Source: Chrysophaeum taylorii
Taxonomy: Eukaryota; Sar; Pelagophyceae; Pelagomonadales; Pelagomonadaceae
DNA length: 64,000 nt
Direction of reading: 5' to 3'
Assembly (NCBI GenBank): GCA_029834535.1
Contig: JAQMWT010000334.1
Span: 124,001-188,000 of the forward strand
Shown: positions 39,524 through 49,356 of the stretch, piece by piece
How positions within the stretch are numbered: the stretch's first letter is position 1
Layout of the letters: every line of letters begins with the position of its first letter
Position numbers and translations under genes: made by a program
The notes under the pieces: model-generated
Told to the model about the DNA's origin: nothing
What the model saw: the letters and a program-made list of their open reading frames with translations, nothing else
Database searches by the model: none

Positions 39524-40200
39524 ATGCAGAGAGGCAGCAACGCGGAGAATCAAGAATGTGTGTCTTGGAAGAAGTTGTGGAACGCGGCGCTCGTGGCTCG
39601 TGGCAGGCAGGGCGAAATGATATTGGAGTCGAAAGGCGCCGGCGCTGACACTCTATCCGTCGTGACCGCGTTTTTGCTTGCGTTTTCGCTCGAGCAAGCG
39701 CTGTCGGCCCGGCGGTCCGACGTCGACGCATACTGGGTGTACGTGGCTCTGTCGATCACGACGGTGGCCACGGTGATGAGCGGCGTCGCGTGCGTGCTGA
39801 TCTTCACTTTTTTTTTTCTGTCGAGTTGCGAAGACTCGCGGGATGGCGGAGCAACTTTTATTTTGGTCAGGACACGGAGGTGTGCGTGTTGGAGGAGGTC
39901 TACGGCACCGAGCTGCGCACGATGCTCGAAGGCGAGTTCTGGGACTCCCGTTCGGGAGAGGTGCGATTTTACGCGCTTCAATGGTACTACGATTGCGAGC
40001 GCGCGAGCGGGTCGCGGCTGTACCAGAGCGGGTTGATGGGGTTCCTCGTGGTCGGCGTCGATCGCGAACTTGTACTTCAAGCTTGCCGATTCGCAGCCGA
40101 GCGGCGCGTTCTTCGTGAACGTGGCCCTCGTGGTGTTGCCAGTGATCTCTCTCGTTCTCCTCCACAAGAGCGGGGCAATCTACGATCTTATTTAGCTCGT
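39524..40200 (+). pseudogene. Multi-pass membrane protein with two frame changes
   Basis: The first frame gives membrane helices DTLSVVTAFLLAFSLEQALS and VYVALSITTVATVMSGVACV with following LIFTFFF. It then loses sense at an 11-T homopolymer (about 39808-39819). The neighbouring frame continues as SNFYFGQDTEVCVLEEVYGT, SGEVRFYALQWYYDCERASG and SGLMGFLVVGV. Near 40060 sense returns to the first frame as LYFKLADSQPSGAFFVNVAL, a last membrane helix VVLPVISLVLLHKSG and a stop near 40198. The two shifts could be base errors, short introns or real mutations. The helix-helix-loop-helix layout faintly recalls Orai-type channels, which I do not claim. Confidence 0.5.
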
Positions 40201-40312
40201 TGGTTCGATAATAAGTAGATCCAGCAATTATTATCCTGTGATAAGAGGGGTAGGTAGGCAAAGAGAGGAGCAAAAATTAATATGCCAAGAAGCTCACATC
40301 ACACATCGCGCG

Positions 40313-40363
<51 letters not shown>

Positions 40364-40381
40364 CTAGCTAGTTAGTTAGTT
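40313..40381. repeat. TTAG microsatellite
   Basis: About 17 TTAG/CTAG units between two convergent genes, about 90 bp past the stop of the NRAMP-like gene. Confidence 0.95.
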
Positions 40382-40469
40382 GAAGAGGATGTCATCCCAC
40401 CAGCACCGCAAACATAAAGGAGGCTCAAAGAAGTTTCCTTCCTCGTCGCTCCCAGTCAACGAATAGTTG

Positions 40470-41924
40470 TTAGTCGGTGGATCCGAGGAGGTGATAGCGG
40501 AGGAGGCCGCTCATGATGATCGGGACGACGGCGACGATAGAGATAGAAACAGCGGTGACGACGTGAACCCGGTATTCCGAGGCGGGGTAGGTGACCTCGT
40601 CGAGGACGGTGCGGGCGATGCGGATGCCGAGAAAGAGGGCGGGCGGGAGGAGGAGGCAGTCGAGGTCCTGGGCGGCGATCTCGAGGCTCATTTGCTTTCT
40701 GTCGGTAAGCGCGAGGACGGCGAGGTCGACAACCAGGAGCATCGACATACACAAGATGATTCCCCCTCCTTGCAAGGTTCGGGCGTCCTGGTGGTGGTCG
40801 AGGATGGGACGACGACATTCTTTCGTTTCCTCGACGAGCTTGTCCCGGACGAGGGCGATGGTCTCGCATTGGCGCGAGGCGTGTTTCGACATCGAGTCTT
40901 GGGAGGTGAGTTCGTCCCAGACCCACACGACCGTCGCCAAGGTGCAGAAGCTGGCCGTGAGCGAGGCGCCCGCCAGGCCGAGGACGAAAATGTAGGTTCC
41001 AACGCGCCCCAAGCGCGCTTCGAACGCCCGGCCGCAATCCTGGACGCTGCGGATGGGCTGGTCGCCGCGCCCCCAGAACTCAAAGGCGGCGCTCACGGTG
41101 ATCGCCGCCGCCGCAACGACCGCGAGGACGACACCAATCAAAATGTTTGTTCGCAACACGGGCAGATCCGCGACTTGATGTCTCGCTCGGACGGCGGCGG
41201 CGCACTGATAAAACAGCAAAAACGGCGTCAAGGCCGAGCCGACGGTGGCCGAGATCACCAGGAGATCGTAGTCCGAGTTGGTGATGTTGAAGGCACCCAG
41301 GTTTCCGTCGCCCCCGACGTGCGGCCGGTCGTCGACGGCCATGCCCGCCAACGCGACGAACGACGACAGCAAAGACGCCAGCGCGAGGGCGGCGTATTCC
41401 CCAAAATTCGAGACGTTGAGCTGGTACATCAAAACAAAAGAATACAACAAAATCAGGGTGTACCGCGGGACGCCGACGAGGTCGGCGATGGCTACCATGC
41501 CCGCGGCCTCGCAGAACAGCGTCGCCAAGCACAGGCACAACAGTCCGACGCCCGCGGTAATAGCCGTCTTTCGCCCGTACGTCTCGCGCACGAGGACCAA
41601 CACCCCCTTGCCGGTCGTAGCCCCGATGCGCGCCCCGAACTCTTGGAACCCGAACATGAGCGGGATGCACAACACTTGGAACTTTATCGATGCGAGCCCG
41701 AACGATGCGCCCGATTGCGTGTACGTCACCACGGCGGCCACGTCTGTGTTCGTGAGGCCCGACAGTATCCCGGGGAGCATCACCTGCAGCCGCGCGATCT
41801 CCCGCGCAATCGCCTCCGACCCCATCCTCTCTAGCCGTCGCCGCATCGTCGTCATCCAAAAAGACGAACGAAATAGGGCCGGGCCGCCCTGGGACTCCCA
41901 ACGCCAACGAAAGAACAATAACAA
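40470..41924 (-). CDS. NRAMP/SLC11-like transporter lacking the DPGN motif
   Basis: 484 residues, about eleven membrane helices. The first helix pair reads PGILSGLTNTDVAAVVTYTQ and following SGASFG, then CIPLMFGFQEFGARIGATTG. This is the NRAMP layout, including the conserved ARIG..TGKG segment. The metal-binding DPGN in helix 1 is replaced by T-N-T-D-V-A. The helix 6 counterpart is VGSALTPFLLFYQCAAAVRA, where NRAMPs have an M-P-H-type box. Known NRAMPs move Mn2+ or Fe2+ with protons. Related groups without DPGN move other ions such as Mg2+ or Al3+. Ion choice here is open. Met26 (MTTMRRR) is an alternative start. Confidence 0.72.
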   Translation of the reverse strand: MLLFFRWRWESQGGPALFRSSFWMTTMRRRLERMGSEAIAREIARLQVMLPGILSGLTNTDVAAVVTYTQSGASFGLASIKFQVLCIPLMFGFQEFGARIGATTGKGVLVLVRETYGRKTAITAGVGLLCLCLATLFCEAAGMVAIADLVGVPRYTLILLYSFVLMYQLNVSNFGEYAALALASLLSSFVALAGMAVDDRPHVGGDGNLGAFNITNSDYDLLVISATVGSALTPFLLFYQCAAAVRARHQVADLPVLRTNILIGVVLAVVAAAAITVSAAFEFWGRGDQPIRSVQDCGRAFEARLGRVGTYIFVLGLAGASLTASFCTLATVVWVWDELTSQDSMSKHASRQCETIALVRDKLVEETKECRRPILDHHQDARTLQGGGIILCMSMLLVVDLAVLALTDRKQMSLEIAAQDLDCLLLPPALFLGIRIARTVLDEVTYPASEYRVHVVTAVSISIVAVVPIIMSGLLRYHLLGSTD

Positions 41925-42353
41925 GTGCGGGTATCCTCCTCACATCCCTCATACCCCACAAACCCACCCTCCTCGTCACTCTCGACCGAGTTCAACGACG
42001 ACGCTCTCGTCTGGGGTATGATGTTTACTGCCGGAGCCCTACCTATCAATAAGCTGCTGTAAACGAATAATACGTTCGCCCCCGTGCTTGAACTATTGCC
42101 TCTCTCTTCCGACGCAGCGCTCGTGCGGCGCGGTGGATAGCCTCGTCCGTCATCGGCGCCGAGTCCAAAGGTCGCGTGCAGATGCTGCGCGACACGGATC
42201 GCCGAGTCTTCTTTCTAAAGCGGCGGCTGCCCCGGCGTCACCGAGCTCCGCCGCATCCATCTGCCTCGGGCTGGACTCCCCTCACCTTCCTCGCGACGTA
42301 GCCGCAGTCATCATCGCGCCCCCGCAACGAATCCCACATAAAATGAGGGTTTA
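41925..42353. other. Spacer with CCCACAAACCCACCC repeat trace
   Basis: CATCCCTCATACCCCACAAA at 41944 resembles the repeat block at 22430-22480. Divergent promoter region of the NRAMP-like and PRP38 genes. No gene. Confidence 0.5.
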
Positions 42354-43124
42354 GTGACTGACTTACTGACGATGGCAAACCGGACCGAGGCGTTCGCGCG
42401 AGAGATCCACGGGACCAACCCGCAGCGGATCGTGGAGAAGATCCTGCGGCTCAAAGTGTACGCGTCCCCGTATTGGAAGGAGAGCTGTTTCGGGCTCACT
42501 GCCGAAACTCTGGTCGACAGGGCTGTCGAACTGTCGCACATCGGCGGAACGTACGGCGGCATACGGAAACCGACGAAGTTCATGTGCTTGTTGCTCAAGA
42601 TGCTCCAGATCCAGCCCGACCTCGACATCGTGCTGGAGTTCATCAAGAACGACGAATACAAGTACGTGCGGTGCCTGGGAGCTTTGTATTTGAGATGTGT
42701 CGGCCGCCCCGTCGACGTCTACAATTACCTCGAAGCTCTGTACGCGGACTACTCAAAGATTCGCGTCAGGGCCTTTGATGGGTGGACTATCTCCCACGTC
42801 GACGAGTTCGTGGACGAGCTGTTGACCTCGGACTATTCCTGCGACATCGCGCTCCCGCATTTGCCGCCTAGGCACCACCTCCAGGCCCAGGGCATCCTTG
42901 GCCCTCGGCTAAACCACGCCCAGAGTCTCGCCGCCGACGACGACGACGAGGCGGCGCCGCAGAAGCCTGGTGGCGCGCCACTTCCTGGAACCCGCGCCAA
43001 AAAGCCACTTTTCAAAAAGCCGCGCCCCCCGGCAGTGGAAGGGGACCGCGACAGCCTCGACGTCGCGGCGACCAATGCCCTCCGCGAGAAGCTGGGGTTG
43101 AAGCCCCTGCGCGTTGTTGTTTAG
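42354..43124 (+). CDS. PRP38: Pre-mRNA splicing factor PRP38
   Basis: 256 residues. PRP38 joins the U4/U6.U5 tri-snRNP and is needed for spliceosome activation. Seen in order: IHGTNPQRIVEKILRLKVYA, SPYWKESCFGLTAETLVDRA, ELSHIGGTYGGIRKPTKFMC, KYVRCLGALYLRCVGRPVDV, and the C-terminal EKLGLKPLRVVV. The PRP38 domain covers residues 10-175. A short acidic/basic tail follows, without the long RS domain of animal PRP38A/B. Met7 (MANRTEAF) is the conserved start of the family and may be used. Its presence shows that this genome splices introns although the genes here seem intronless. Confidence 0.95.
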   Translation: MTDLLTMANRTEAFAREIHGTNPQRIVEKILRLKVYASPYWKESCFGLTAETLVDRAVELSHIGGTYGGIRKPTKFMCLLLKMLQIQPDLDIVLEFIKNDEYKYVRCLGALYLRCVGRPVDVYNYLEALYADYSKIRVRAFDGWTISHVDEFVDELLTSDYSCDIALPHLPPRHHLQAQGILGPRLNHAQSLAADDDDEAAPQKPGGAPLPGTRAKKPLFKKPRPPAVEGDRDSLDVAATNALREKLGLKPLRVVV

Positions 43125-43186
43125 GGAAAGAGTGTCATACTTGATCCGTTGAGATTGTTGAAGTATCCGTTGCAACAACAACAACA

Positions 43187-44677
43187 ATGAGATATTATCT
43201 CGTCGCGGTGGCGAAGGCGCTGTCGGTGGCGCAGGCGCTGTCGGTGGCCCCTCCACCGATTTCGCAGGGGTTGTCGAGGGCGTTCCGGGAGGTGATGGGG
43301 ACACTACCGGCGGCCGTCGAGGAAAACCTCGCGTCGCGCGGCGTGAGGGAACCGACGGCGATCCAGAAATGTGCGGGCGGACTCCTCCGCGCCGGGCGAT
43401 CGGCCCTCCTGTCCGCAGAGACGGGGTCCGGGAAGTCGCTGGCCTTCCTGCTCCCGACGCTCGCGCGGCTCGAGGAACCCGATGAGTGCGTCGTGATCCT
43501 CGCGCCGACGCGCGAGCTAGCGCTTCAGCTCGCGACGGAAGCGACGCCTTTACTCCGAGGATTTTTCGCGGGCAGTCGGGAGGACGGCGGGACGTCGGGG
43601 GTCGAGCTCCTGGTGGTGGGGAGCGCCACCACTTCCGGCGCCCTCAAAAGAGCGCGATGCATCGTCGCGACGCCGAAAGAAGCGCTCGAAACGTTCTCGG
43701 GAAGGCCCGGACTCCTCGAGAAACTGTCCAAAGCGACGGCTCTCGTCCTCGACGAGGTCGACGCGTTGCTTCCTCCAAAAAAGAAGGACTACAGGTCCGC
43801 GGGGTCCAAGGAGCGCGCCAAGCAGAGCGGAAAGAAAAAAATGAAGAAGCCGTCGCCGCCGTCTCCGGCCGCTCGGTTCGTCGCGCTGATGCTCAAGTCG
43901 AATCCGTCGCCCGCGTTGCAAGTGATCGGCGCCTCGGCGACCGCGAGCCGCGCGACGCGCGATGCCGTGAAGCAGGCGCTCCGCGACGACCCCTACGGCA
44001 GGTTCACCGTGCTTCAGGGTAACGACGATCCGTTGGAACTCGTGCGCCCCGGAACCTCGGACGAGACCGCGCCGCGTTCGGTCGTCGTTCCGCGCGTCGT
44101 CGACCACCGCGTCGCGACGATCGAGAAGGGCGCGACCCACGACCACGCGATGCGCGTCGTCGCCGATGTCGTCAGAACCGTCAAGCCCAAATCGGCCCTC
44201 GTCTTTCTGACCAAAGGCACCGGATACGCGGTGGCTCCTTGCTGCGACGCGCTCGGCGACAACTTGGAAGAGGACGTCGCCGCGCTCCACGACCTCCTCT
44301 TTTCGCGACAACACTCCGACGCCGAAGAAGAAGAAGATAACCGCGTTGCCACGCTCGAACGTGGCCGCCAGCAGCTGGCCGACAACGTCAAGCGGGCGAC
44401 CGCCCCCGTTCTCGTCACTTTCGAGGACTCCGCGAGGGGCCTCCACTTCGACGCCGTCGACCTCGTCGTCGTCGTCGGCCTCCCCGCCACCCCCGCCTCC
44501 TACCTCCACCTCGCCGGCCGCACCGGCCGCCGCCTCGGCGACGACATCACCCCCGGTACCGTCGTCACCGTCTGCCCCCCCAAGGCCGTTCCCGTCCTCC
44601 GCTCCTGGAGCAAGCAGCTCGGCGACCTCACCTTCCACGACCTTGTGGTGGTGGTGTCCTCCCCCGGTGATGACTAG
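43187..44677 (+). CDS. DExD-box RNA helicase, divergent
   Basis: 496 residues, starting 62 bp after the PRP38 stop. Motifs: Q-like REPTAIQ, I AETGSGKS, Ia PTRELA, II DEVD (in VLDEVDALL, where DEAD is usual), III GASAT, V-like DSARGLHFDAVDLV, VI HLAGRTGR. A Lys/Ser/Pro insertion (KKKDYRSAGSKERAKQSGKK) lies directly after motif II. The N-terminus (MRYYLVAVAKALSVAQALSV) is hydrophobic and could be an organelle presequence. RNA helicases of this type remodel RNPs. The shortened second RecA domain and odd motif II make this an outlier. The stop is 33 bp from that of the convergent gene. Confidence 0.82.
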   Translation: MRYYLVAVAKALSVAQALSVAPPPISQGLSRAFREVMGTLPAAVEENLASRGVREPTAIQKCAGGLLRAGRSALLSAETGSGKSLAFLLPTLARLEEPDECVVILAPTRELALQLATEATPLLRGFFAGSREDGGTSGVELLVVGSATTSGALKRARCIVATPKEALETFSGRPGLLEKLSKATALVLDEVDALLPPKKKDYRSAGSKERAKQSGKKKMKKPSPPSPAARFVALMLKSNPSPALQVIGASATASRATRDAVKQALRDDPYGRFTVLQGNDDPLELVRPGTSDETAPRSVVVPRVVDHRVATIEKGATHDHAMRVVADVVRTVKPKSALVFLTKGTGYAVAPCCDALGDNLEEDVAALHDLLFSRQHSDAEEEEDNRVATLERGRQQLADNVKRATAPVLVTFEDSARGLHFDAVDLVVVVGLPATPASYLHLAGRTGRRLGDDITPGTVVTVCPPKAVPVLRSWSKQLGDLTFHDLVVVVSSPGDD

Positions 44678-44710
44678 TGATAAAAATTAGAGTTTTGCAT
44701 AATGATAATA

Positions 44711-45466
44711 CTAGGACTGCTTTGCCGCTGCTGCGGACTGGTCCAGCGCGCGCACGAAGAGGGTCGCGGCGAGGGCGTTGAGCGCGTGCCACGCGCCGTG
44801 AAACAGGCGCCGCGGGTCGCGGCCGTTTTGGTGGTCGAGGCCGCGCGCGAAGCAGGCGAGGGACACAACCTGCACCCCACACGCCCACCAAAACTCGCGC
44901 GTTGCGAGGCGTCTGCGGTGGTGGCCGCGGGCCGCGTACGTCGCCGCCCACGCCGCGTATAAAACCGAGGCCGCGCAAACGGGCGCTAGCATGCAGGGGA
45001 GACTCCAGGGATTGAGCTCCTGGAAAAAGAGGCCAAACACCAACACTGCCGCGCGGAACCCGTCGACCTGGGCCTGCGTCGCGGCGCGGCCCATGAGCAG
45101 CGGCCCGAGCGACCCGAACGACAAGATCGTAAATACGTTGTCCAATCGGTGCCAGTTGCCCGCGTTCATCGACAGTATTTCCACGCGCGCCGTGTCGCAT
45201 ACGTGGTAAAGCGTCGACGTCACCGCGAGCGCCAAGCCCGTCAACACTTCGCACGCGCGCCCGCGCCGCGCGAGTTCCCAAACCGGCGCGGCGAACAACA
45301 AGTTGCTCCCCACAACAGCCACCAGCTCCACGACCGTATCAAGATCCCACACCACGGGCTCGCCACGGGACCCAACGAACACGAGGTCGTGCCGCCCGCA
45401 CTCGGGATCCCCCAGCGCATTATACCTCAACTCCGTCTTGCAGCAAAACAAGACGCGGCGGCCCAT
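44711..45466 (-). CDS. TMEM8/PGAP6-like membrane hydrolase (CREST superfamily)
   Basis: 251 residues, about six or seven membrane helices. CREST hydrolases use a conserved Ser, Asp and three His around a metal. Candidates here are Ser84 and His88 in TSTLYHVCD, Asp109 in WHRLDNVF, and two His in the last loop (LFHGAWHALNA). PGAP6/TMEM8 cleave GPI anchors and relatives include alkaline ceramidases. The YHVCD...LD spacing and HGAWH fit TMEM8 best. No EGF-like ectodomain as in animal PGAP6. Lipid substrate unknown. Confidence 0.75.
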   Translation of the reverse strand: MGRRVLFCCKTELRYNALGDPECGRHDLVFVGSRGEPVVWDLDTVVELVAVVGSNLLFAAPVWELARRGRACEVLTGLALAVTSTLYHVCDTARVEILSMNAGNWHRLDNVFTILSFGSLGPLLMGRAATQAQVDGFRAAVLVFGLFFQELNPWSLPCMLAPVCAASVLYAAWAATYAARGHHRRRLATREFWWACGVQVVSLACFARGLDHQNGRDPRRLFHGAWHALNALAATLFVRALDQSAAAAKQS

Positions 45467-46394
45467 TTTTTTCGGGGTAGTACTTATTTGACGCTCGAGT
45501 CATTATTAAAAGGTCGACTCCTAAGAGGCGGACTGTTCGTCGACGCAAGCGCCGAAGTGTTGTTCAGGGGAATAAAGCCTCGGCGCGACGACGACTCAAA
45601 TACTCAGGGAGACAACGGACCTCCTCGTCGTCGTCGTCGTTGCAGCAACCCGAGAGCGCCGATGAAGCATATCAGAGGATCGATAACCTCGGATTAGAGT
45701 CCTTGAATTTCGCGTCTTTCGATGGTCCACGATGCAGACTCCCCGCGCATCAAGTGGACCAGGATCGAGAGAGAGACGACGACGTCCCTTGGCTCCAAGC
45801 TGTCAATGAGGCTATCTATCAGGACACACGACACAGAAGATGATGACGCGCGCGGTGAGACGACGCGTCCAAGGTCTCTACGCCCGTCGCCCACTGGCGG
45901 GTGTTATTGTAGAGGATTACCAAGACCGCGTTAAGGGTTTTATTTAAAGTCGACGGCTAGGATTGGGGGATGCGAAAGACGGGAGCGTTGTTCGCGGGTT
46001 GTAAAAGGTCGACTGCCAAGAAAGCGGGGCGCGAACGGGAGCAAAAAGTGCTGCGTAGGTGTTGAGAACATAGATTTGAAAGACCAAGGCCGCCGCAGCG
46101 CGCTTGAAGATCGATCCAAGTCTTGAATCAAGCGCGGAACTCGAATGAATATGGCGTGAGAACCATCAGGACCAACGACAGCGCAAGCGATAGATAGATA
46201 GTTTTCAACGAACGTGGGAAAACGAATGCGCAATCATCTCGGCCACCACATTGTGTCTCGGATGGTTGGTGCTTCTCGATATGTCTCCGGACGCACGCCG
46301 CTAAAAGTATAGCAGATTACTTGGCCAAAGTCAACAACGACGAGATCATTCCTTACCCTTATTTCTTCGCAAACTTCAAAAAATCCTTGGTTCG
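45467..46394. other. Spacer with three copies of a GTCGAC short repeat
   Basis: Copies of the short box found at 22 kb lie at 45506-45530 (AAAAGGTCGACTCCTAAGAG), 45942-45960 (ATTTAAAGTCGACGGCTAGG) and 46002-46022 (AAAAGGTCGACTGCCAAGAA), in the opposite orientation. No gene supported. Short frames on both strands lack features. Confidence 0.55.
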
Positions 46395-47543
46395 GTGATG
46401 CGAGGCTTGGATTATATGCTGTTGTTGCTGGTGAGCGCCGAGGCCATCGTGTGCTGCAAGGTGGCGAGTTTTCGGGGGTGCGATGAGCACAAGGAAACGT
46501 ACAACAGCGAGCTGTGTTCGCTTCTGACGACAAAGTGCGAGCTCAGATGTCCGAGGCGCGAAGAGCCGATGAGCTTGGGAACGCCAATCCCAAACGTCCT
46601 CCACCAGATGTGGAAGACGACGGCGTTGCCCGGGGCGTTCCACTATACGGTGAGCACGATGCTCCGGACGCATCCGCACTGGCACTACGTCTTTTGGACA
46701 GACGAGGACTTGCCGGGTCTTTTCGTGGCCCACGCAGAGAAGGTGGGTATCAATTTTAACAAGTTTGGGCTGACTGGGATCCAAACGAGCGACGTTGCGC
46801 GGTACCTTATCATGTTCGTGTACGGCGGGTTCTACGCGGACCTCGACATGGAGTCTCTGAGGCCTTTGGACGCACTGCTCGGGTCGTCGATAGTGCTCGG
46901 GCGAGAGCCGGACGCGCACGCGTATTTCCTGTACAATGGACGCCAACGGTTGACGTGCAACGCAATTTTGGGGTCAAAACCGACCGAGGGCTTCTGGCTC
47001 GTCGTGCTTCTCAACTTGAAAGCAGTTCGCAGCACGAACGCGGTAGGCACGACCGGGCCTCTCCGATTAGACGAAATCGTGAGCGAATTCGGGTACGACC
47101 GGTACGTTCTCAACGCCTCGTTTTTCTATCCGCTGATGGGACCCTTTGCGAAAGAAAAGATGCGACACTACTGTATGATGTTCGCGAAACGGAGCGACGT
47201 TCCCGCGAGCAAGAAGGCGACCAACAATTCTTCTTCTTCTTCGAGGGTGGTCAACTTGGGGAAGCTCGGGTTTGTCGACAGGGCGCGCATGGAAAGCATG
47301 TGCTCTCAGGTCGGCACTGGCCGCCGCAAAGTGCTGAGGAACGTGATCCGAAACGACTCCTTTACAGCCCACCACTGGAGCCACACGAACTTGAACCCGG
47401 AATGCCTCAAAGCGCGAGACGCTTTCGAACTGCGACTTATGCTGACGAGTGGTCGCTGGTATGCGGACGGGGACCCTGAAAAGAGGCCGCGTCAAAAAGA
47501 CCCCCGAAATTACGACCAGCGCCTTGGCTGCGGGATTTCGTGA
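46395..47543 (+). CDS. OCH1-like glycosyltransferase (GT32 type)
   Basis: 382 residues. It has a signal anchor at the N-terminus (LDYMLLLLVSAEAIVC). Then the GT32 pattern: PIPNVLHQMWKT, HPHWHYVFWTDED, TSDVARYLIMFVYGGFYADL with DXD at 149-151 (DLDME), NAILGSKPTEGFW, TTGPL and AHHWSHTN. OCH1-type enzymes add alpha-linked mannose, and others in GT32 add galactose or glucosylceramide sugars. Cys-rich luminal part and N-sequons fit the Golgi. The stop is followed by a GAT microsatellite, and the convergent ankyrin-containing gene ends 97 bp away. Confidence 0.85.
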   Translation: MMRGLDYMLLLLVSAEAIVCCKVASFRGCDEHKETYNSELCSLLTTKCELRCPRREEPMSLGTPIPNVLHQMWKTTALPGAFHYTVSTMLRTHPHWHYVFWTDEDLPGLFVAHAEKVGINFNKFGLTGIQTSDVARYLIMFVYGGFYADLDMESLRPLDALLGSSIVLGREPDAHAYFLYNGRQRLTCNAILGSKPTEGFWLVVLLNLKAVRSTNAVGTTGPLRLDEIVSEFGYDRYVLNASFFYPLMGPFAKEKMRHYCMMFAKRSDVPASKKATNNSSSSSRVVNLGKLGFVDRARMESMCSQVGTGRRKVLRNVIRNDSFTAHHWSHTNLNPECLKARDAFELRLMLTSGRWYADGDPEKRPRQKDPRNYDQRLGCGIS

Positions 47544-47640
47544 TGATGATGATGATGATGATCCTGCTTATGATGATAATAATAGTAATAAATCGTCGTT
47601 GTTGTTGTCGTTGTTGTTGTTGTTTAAAAAGAAAGGGGAG

Positions 47641-49356
47641 CTAAAAGAGTTCTACTTGGCCCAGTTCGTAGCGGGCGAGGCGCTCGCGCTGCATGCCGGC
47701 GTAGCCCGTGTTCGAAAGGAGCTGGCGCTGGGTTGCCGCTCGGCGCATCATTTTGGTCTTGACGGCAGCCCCGATCCAGGCGCGAAGGACTGTTTCGCAG
47801 GCCGCGTGGCGTCTGACGTAGCAGACGGCGGCCGCGTGGAGGCCCACGCGATTGCGGTCGCAGACGCGAGACCGCATGCTCTCGCGTCTCAACACCATGC
47901 GACACGCGGCCGTGTCGCCGACGTTGGCGATGTAGTGGAGGATCGTGTTTCCCTCGCGCGTCTTGGTCGCGAGGTGCTTGTCGGGGACCCGCCGCAGGAT
48001 AGTTGCGAACTCGTTCTCGCGCGCCTTTGTGTCGAGGGTCGAGAGGCCGTCGAGGAGCGGGGTCCAGGGTACGCCACGTGCTGGAGGAAACGAAACGGTG
48101 GTGACGTAGTTCGCGGCGTTGTCGGCGTCTGCGACGAAATGGACGAGATCCGCAAAGTCCAGCACGTCCGTGTCAGCGGCCGGCGAATTTGCGATCGCAA
48201 AGCCCGCTCGCTCCAAAAATGCCCGAGTCTCGGAACCCGGGGCGGCGGCTTCTTCGGCGAGCGTCCGGACGCGAGCGGCGAGGCCGTCGCACGACACGAC
48301 GCCCGCGAGGTTCGCGTCGAGCGCGATGAAAAGGTCGGCGACCTGGACGAGGCGCGCGAGCTTCGCCTGCGTCGTGCACGCGCGCACGAGGCAGCTCGAT
48401 GCGGCGGGTGCCATGCGGGCGTCGTGGCACCCTGCAAGTTTCAGGAACAACAGCAGGTCTACGCGCTCTAGGTTCTCGAGTTCTCGCTCGCCCGTCGCGA
48501 CGAGAAATTTGACGAAATCTTTGACCGAGACGCGCTCGCCGAGCGCGACCAAGCCTTTCTGGGCGCGACGCAGCGTGATAGTTTTATCATCCTCGGCGAG
48601 GCGACGAAACACGGCCTTGAGAAAGGAGACGCGCCTGTGAAGCATCGAGCGTACTCTCTTCGAGACGCGCCCCGTCGCGAACCCGTACTTTCTGTCGAGC
48701 CAGTCGAAGCGGGCGTCCTCCCAGCGGAACCGCACCCCCAGCTCGTCGCAGGCCACCACCAAACGCGCCAAACACCGATTCGAAACGCGCTGCCGGTGGT
48801 TCTCCTCGACGACGGTGCCCACTCTGTTCGCGAGGTCTCGGCACGGAGCGCCGTCGCACGAGTATGCGAGGAGCGGAAGAACGTCGGCAGGTCGTACGCC
48901 GCCGGTAGCCGACGATCGGAGGAGCGAAACAAAGAGCTCGAAATTCGCCGCCGCGGCGGCTTCGCCCAGCAGTCGGAGCTCGCGCTCGACGCTCGCGTGC
49001 AGCGACGCGCCACCATCCGATCCTTTGAGCAACCAGGCCGCGCTTCGCGTCGCGATGTGCCGCACCGATAAAACCCACCGGCGTCGCTTACGACGCGACA
49101 ACACCACCACGGGGGAAGTTGGCCCGACCGAGCTCAGCCGCCGGAACGAAGGAATCAGACTCAGCGATCTTCGTCGCGACTTTTTGGCAATAAGGAGCGG
49201 CGCTTTTTGATATTTTGCATCGCTGATTGTCCACACTTCCTCCCAGTCCACGAGGCTCGGCGCCGCCACCTCATCTTTCCAAGCTTTTTTTTTGTGCTGC
49301 TGTTGCTTGTTATCGGTGGTCATCATCGTCGTCGTCATCATCATCATAGTGTACAC
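47641..49356 (-). CDS. Large helical protein with C-terminal ankyrin-like repeats
   Basis: 571 residues. The first 20 residues (Met/Thr/Gln runs) come from a microsatellite, so a later start is possible. The middle is helical and Leu-rich (RELRLLGEAAAAANFELFVS, VRSMLHRRVSFLKAVFRRLA). Segments such as LFIALDANLAGVVSCDGLAA resemble degenerate EF-hands. Near 480-540, TKTREGNTILHYIANVGDTA followed by ACRMVLRRES reads as an ankyrin-like repeat. No catalytic motif. Adaptor-type function is a guess. Confidence 0.6.
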   Translation of the reverse strand: MYTMMMMTTTMMTTDNKQQQHKKKAWKDEVAAPSLVDWEEVWTISDAKYQKAPLLIAKKSRRRSLSLIPSFRRLSSVGPTSPVVVLSRRKRRRWVLSVRHIATRSAAWLLKGSDGGASLHASVERELRLLGEAAAAANFELFVSLLRSSATGGVRPADVLPLLAYSCDGAPCRDLANRVGTVVEENHRQRVSNRCLARLVVACDELGVRFRWEDARFDWLDRKYGFATGRVSKRVRSMLHRRVSFLKAVFRRLAEDDKTITLRRAQKGLVALGERVSVKDFVKFLVATGERELENLERVDLLLFLKLAGCHDARMAPAASSCLVRACTTQAKLARLVQVADLFIALDANLAGVVSCDGLAARVRTLAEEAAAPGSETRAFLERAGFAIANSPAADTDVLDFADLVHFVADADNAANYVTTVSFPPARGVPWTPLLDGLSTLDTKARENEFATILRRVPDKHLATKTREGNTILHYIANVGDTAACRMVLRRESMRSRVCDRNRVGLHAAAVCYVRRHAACETVLRAWIGAAVKTKMMRRAATQRQLLSNTGYAGMQRERLARYELGQVELF

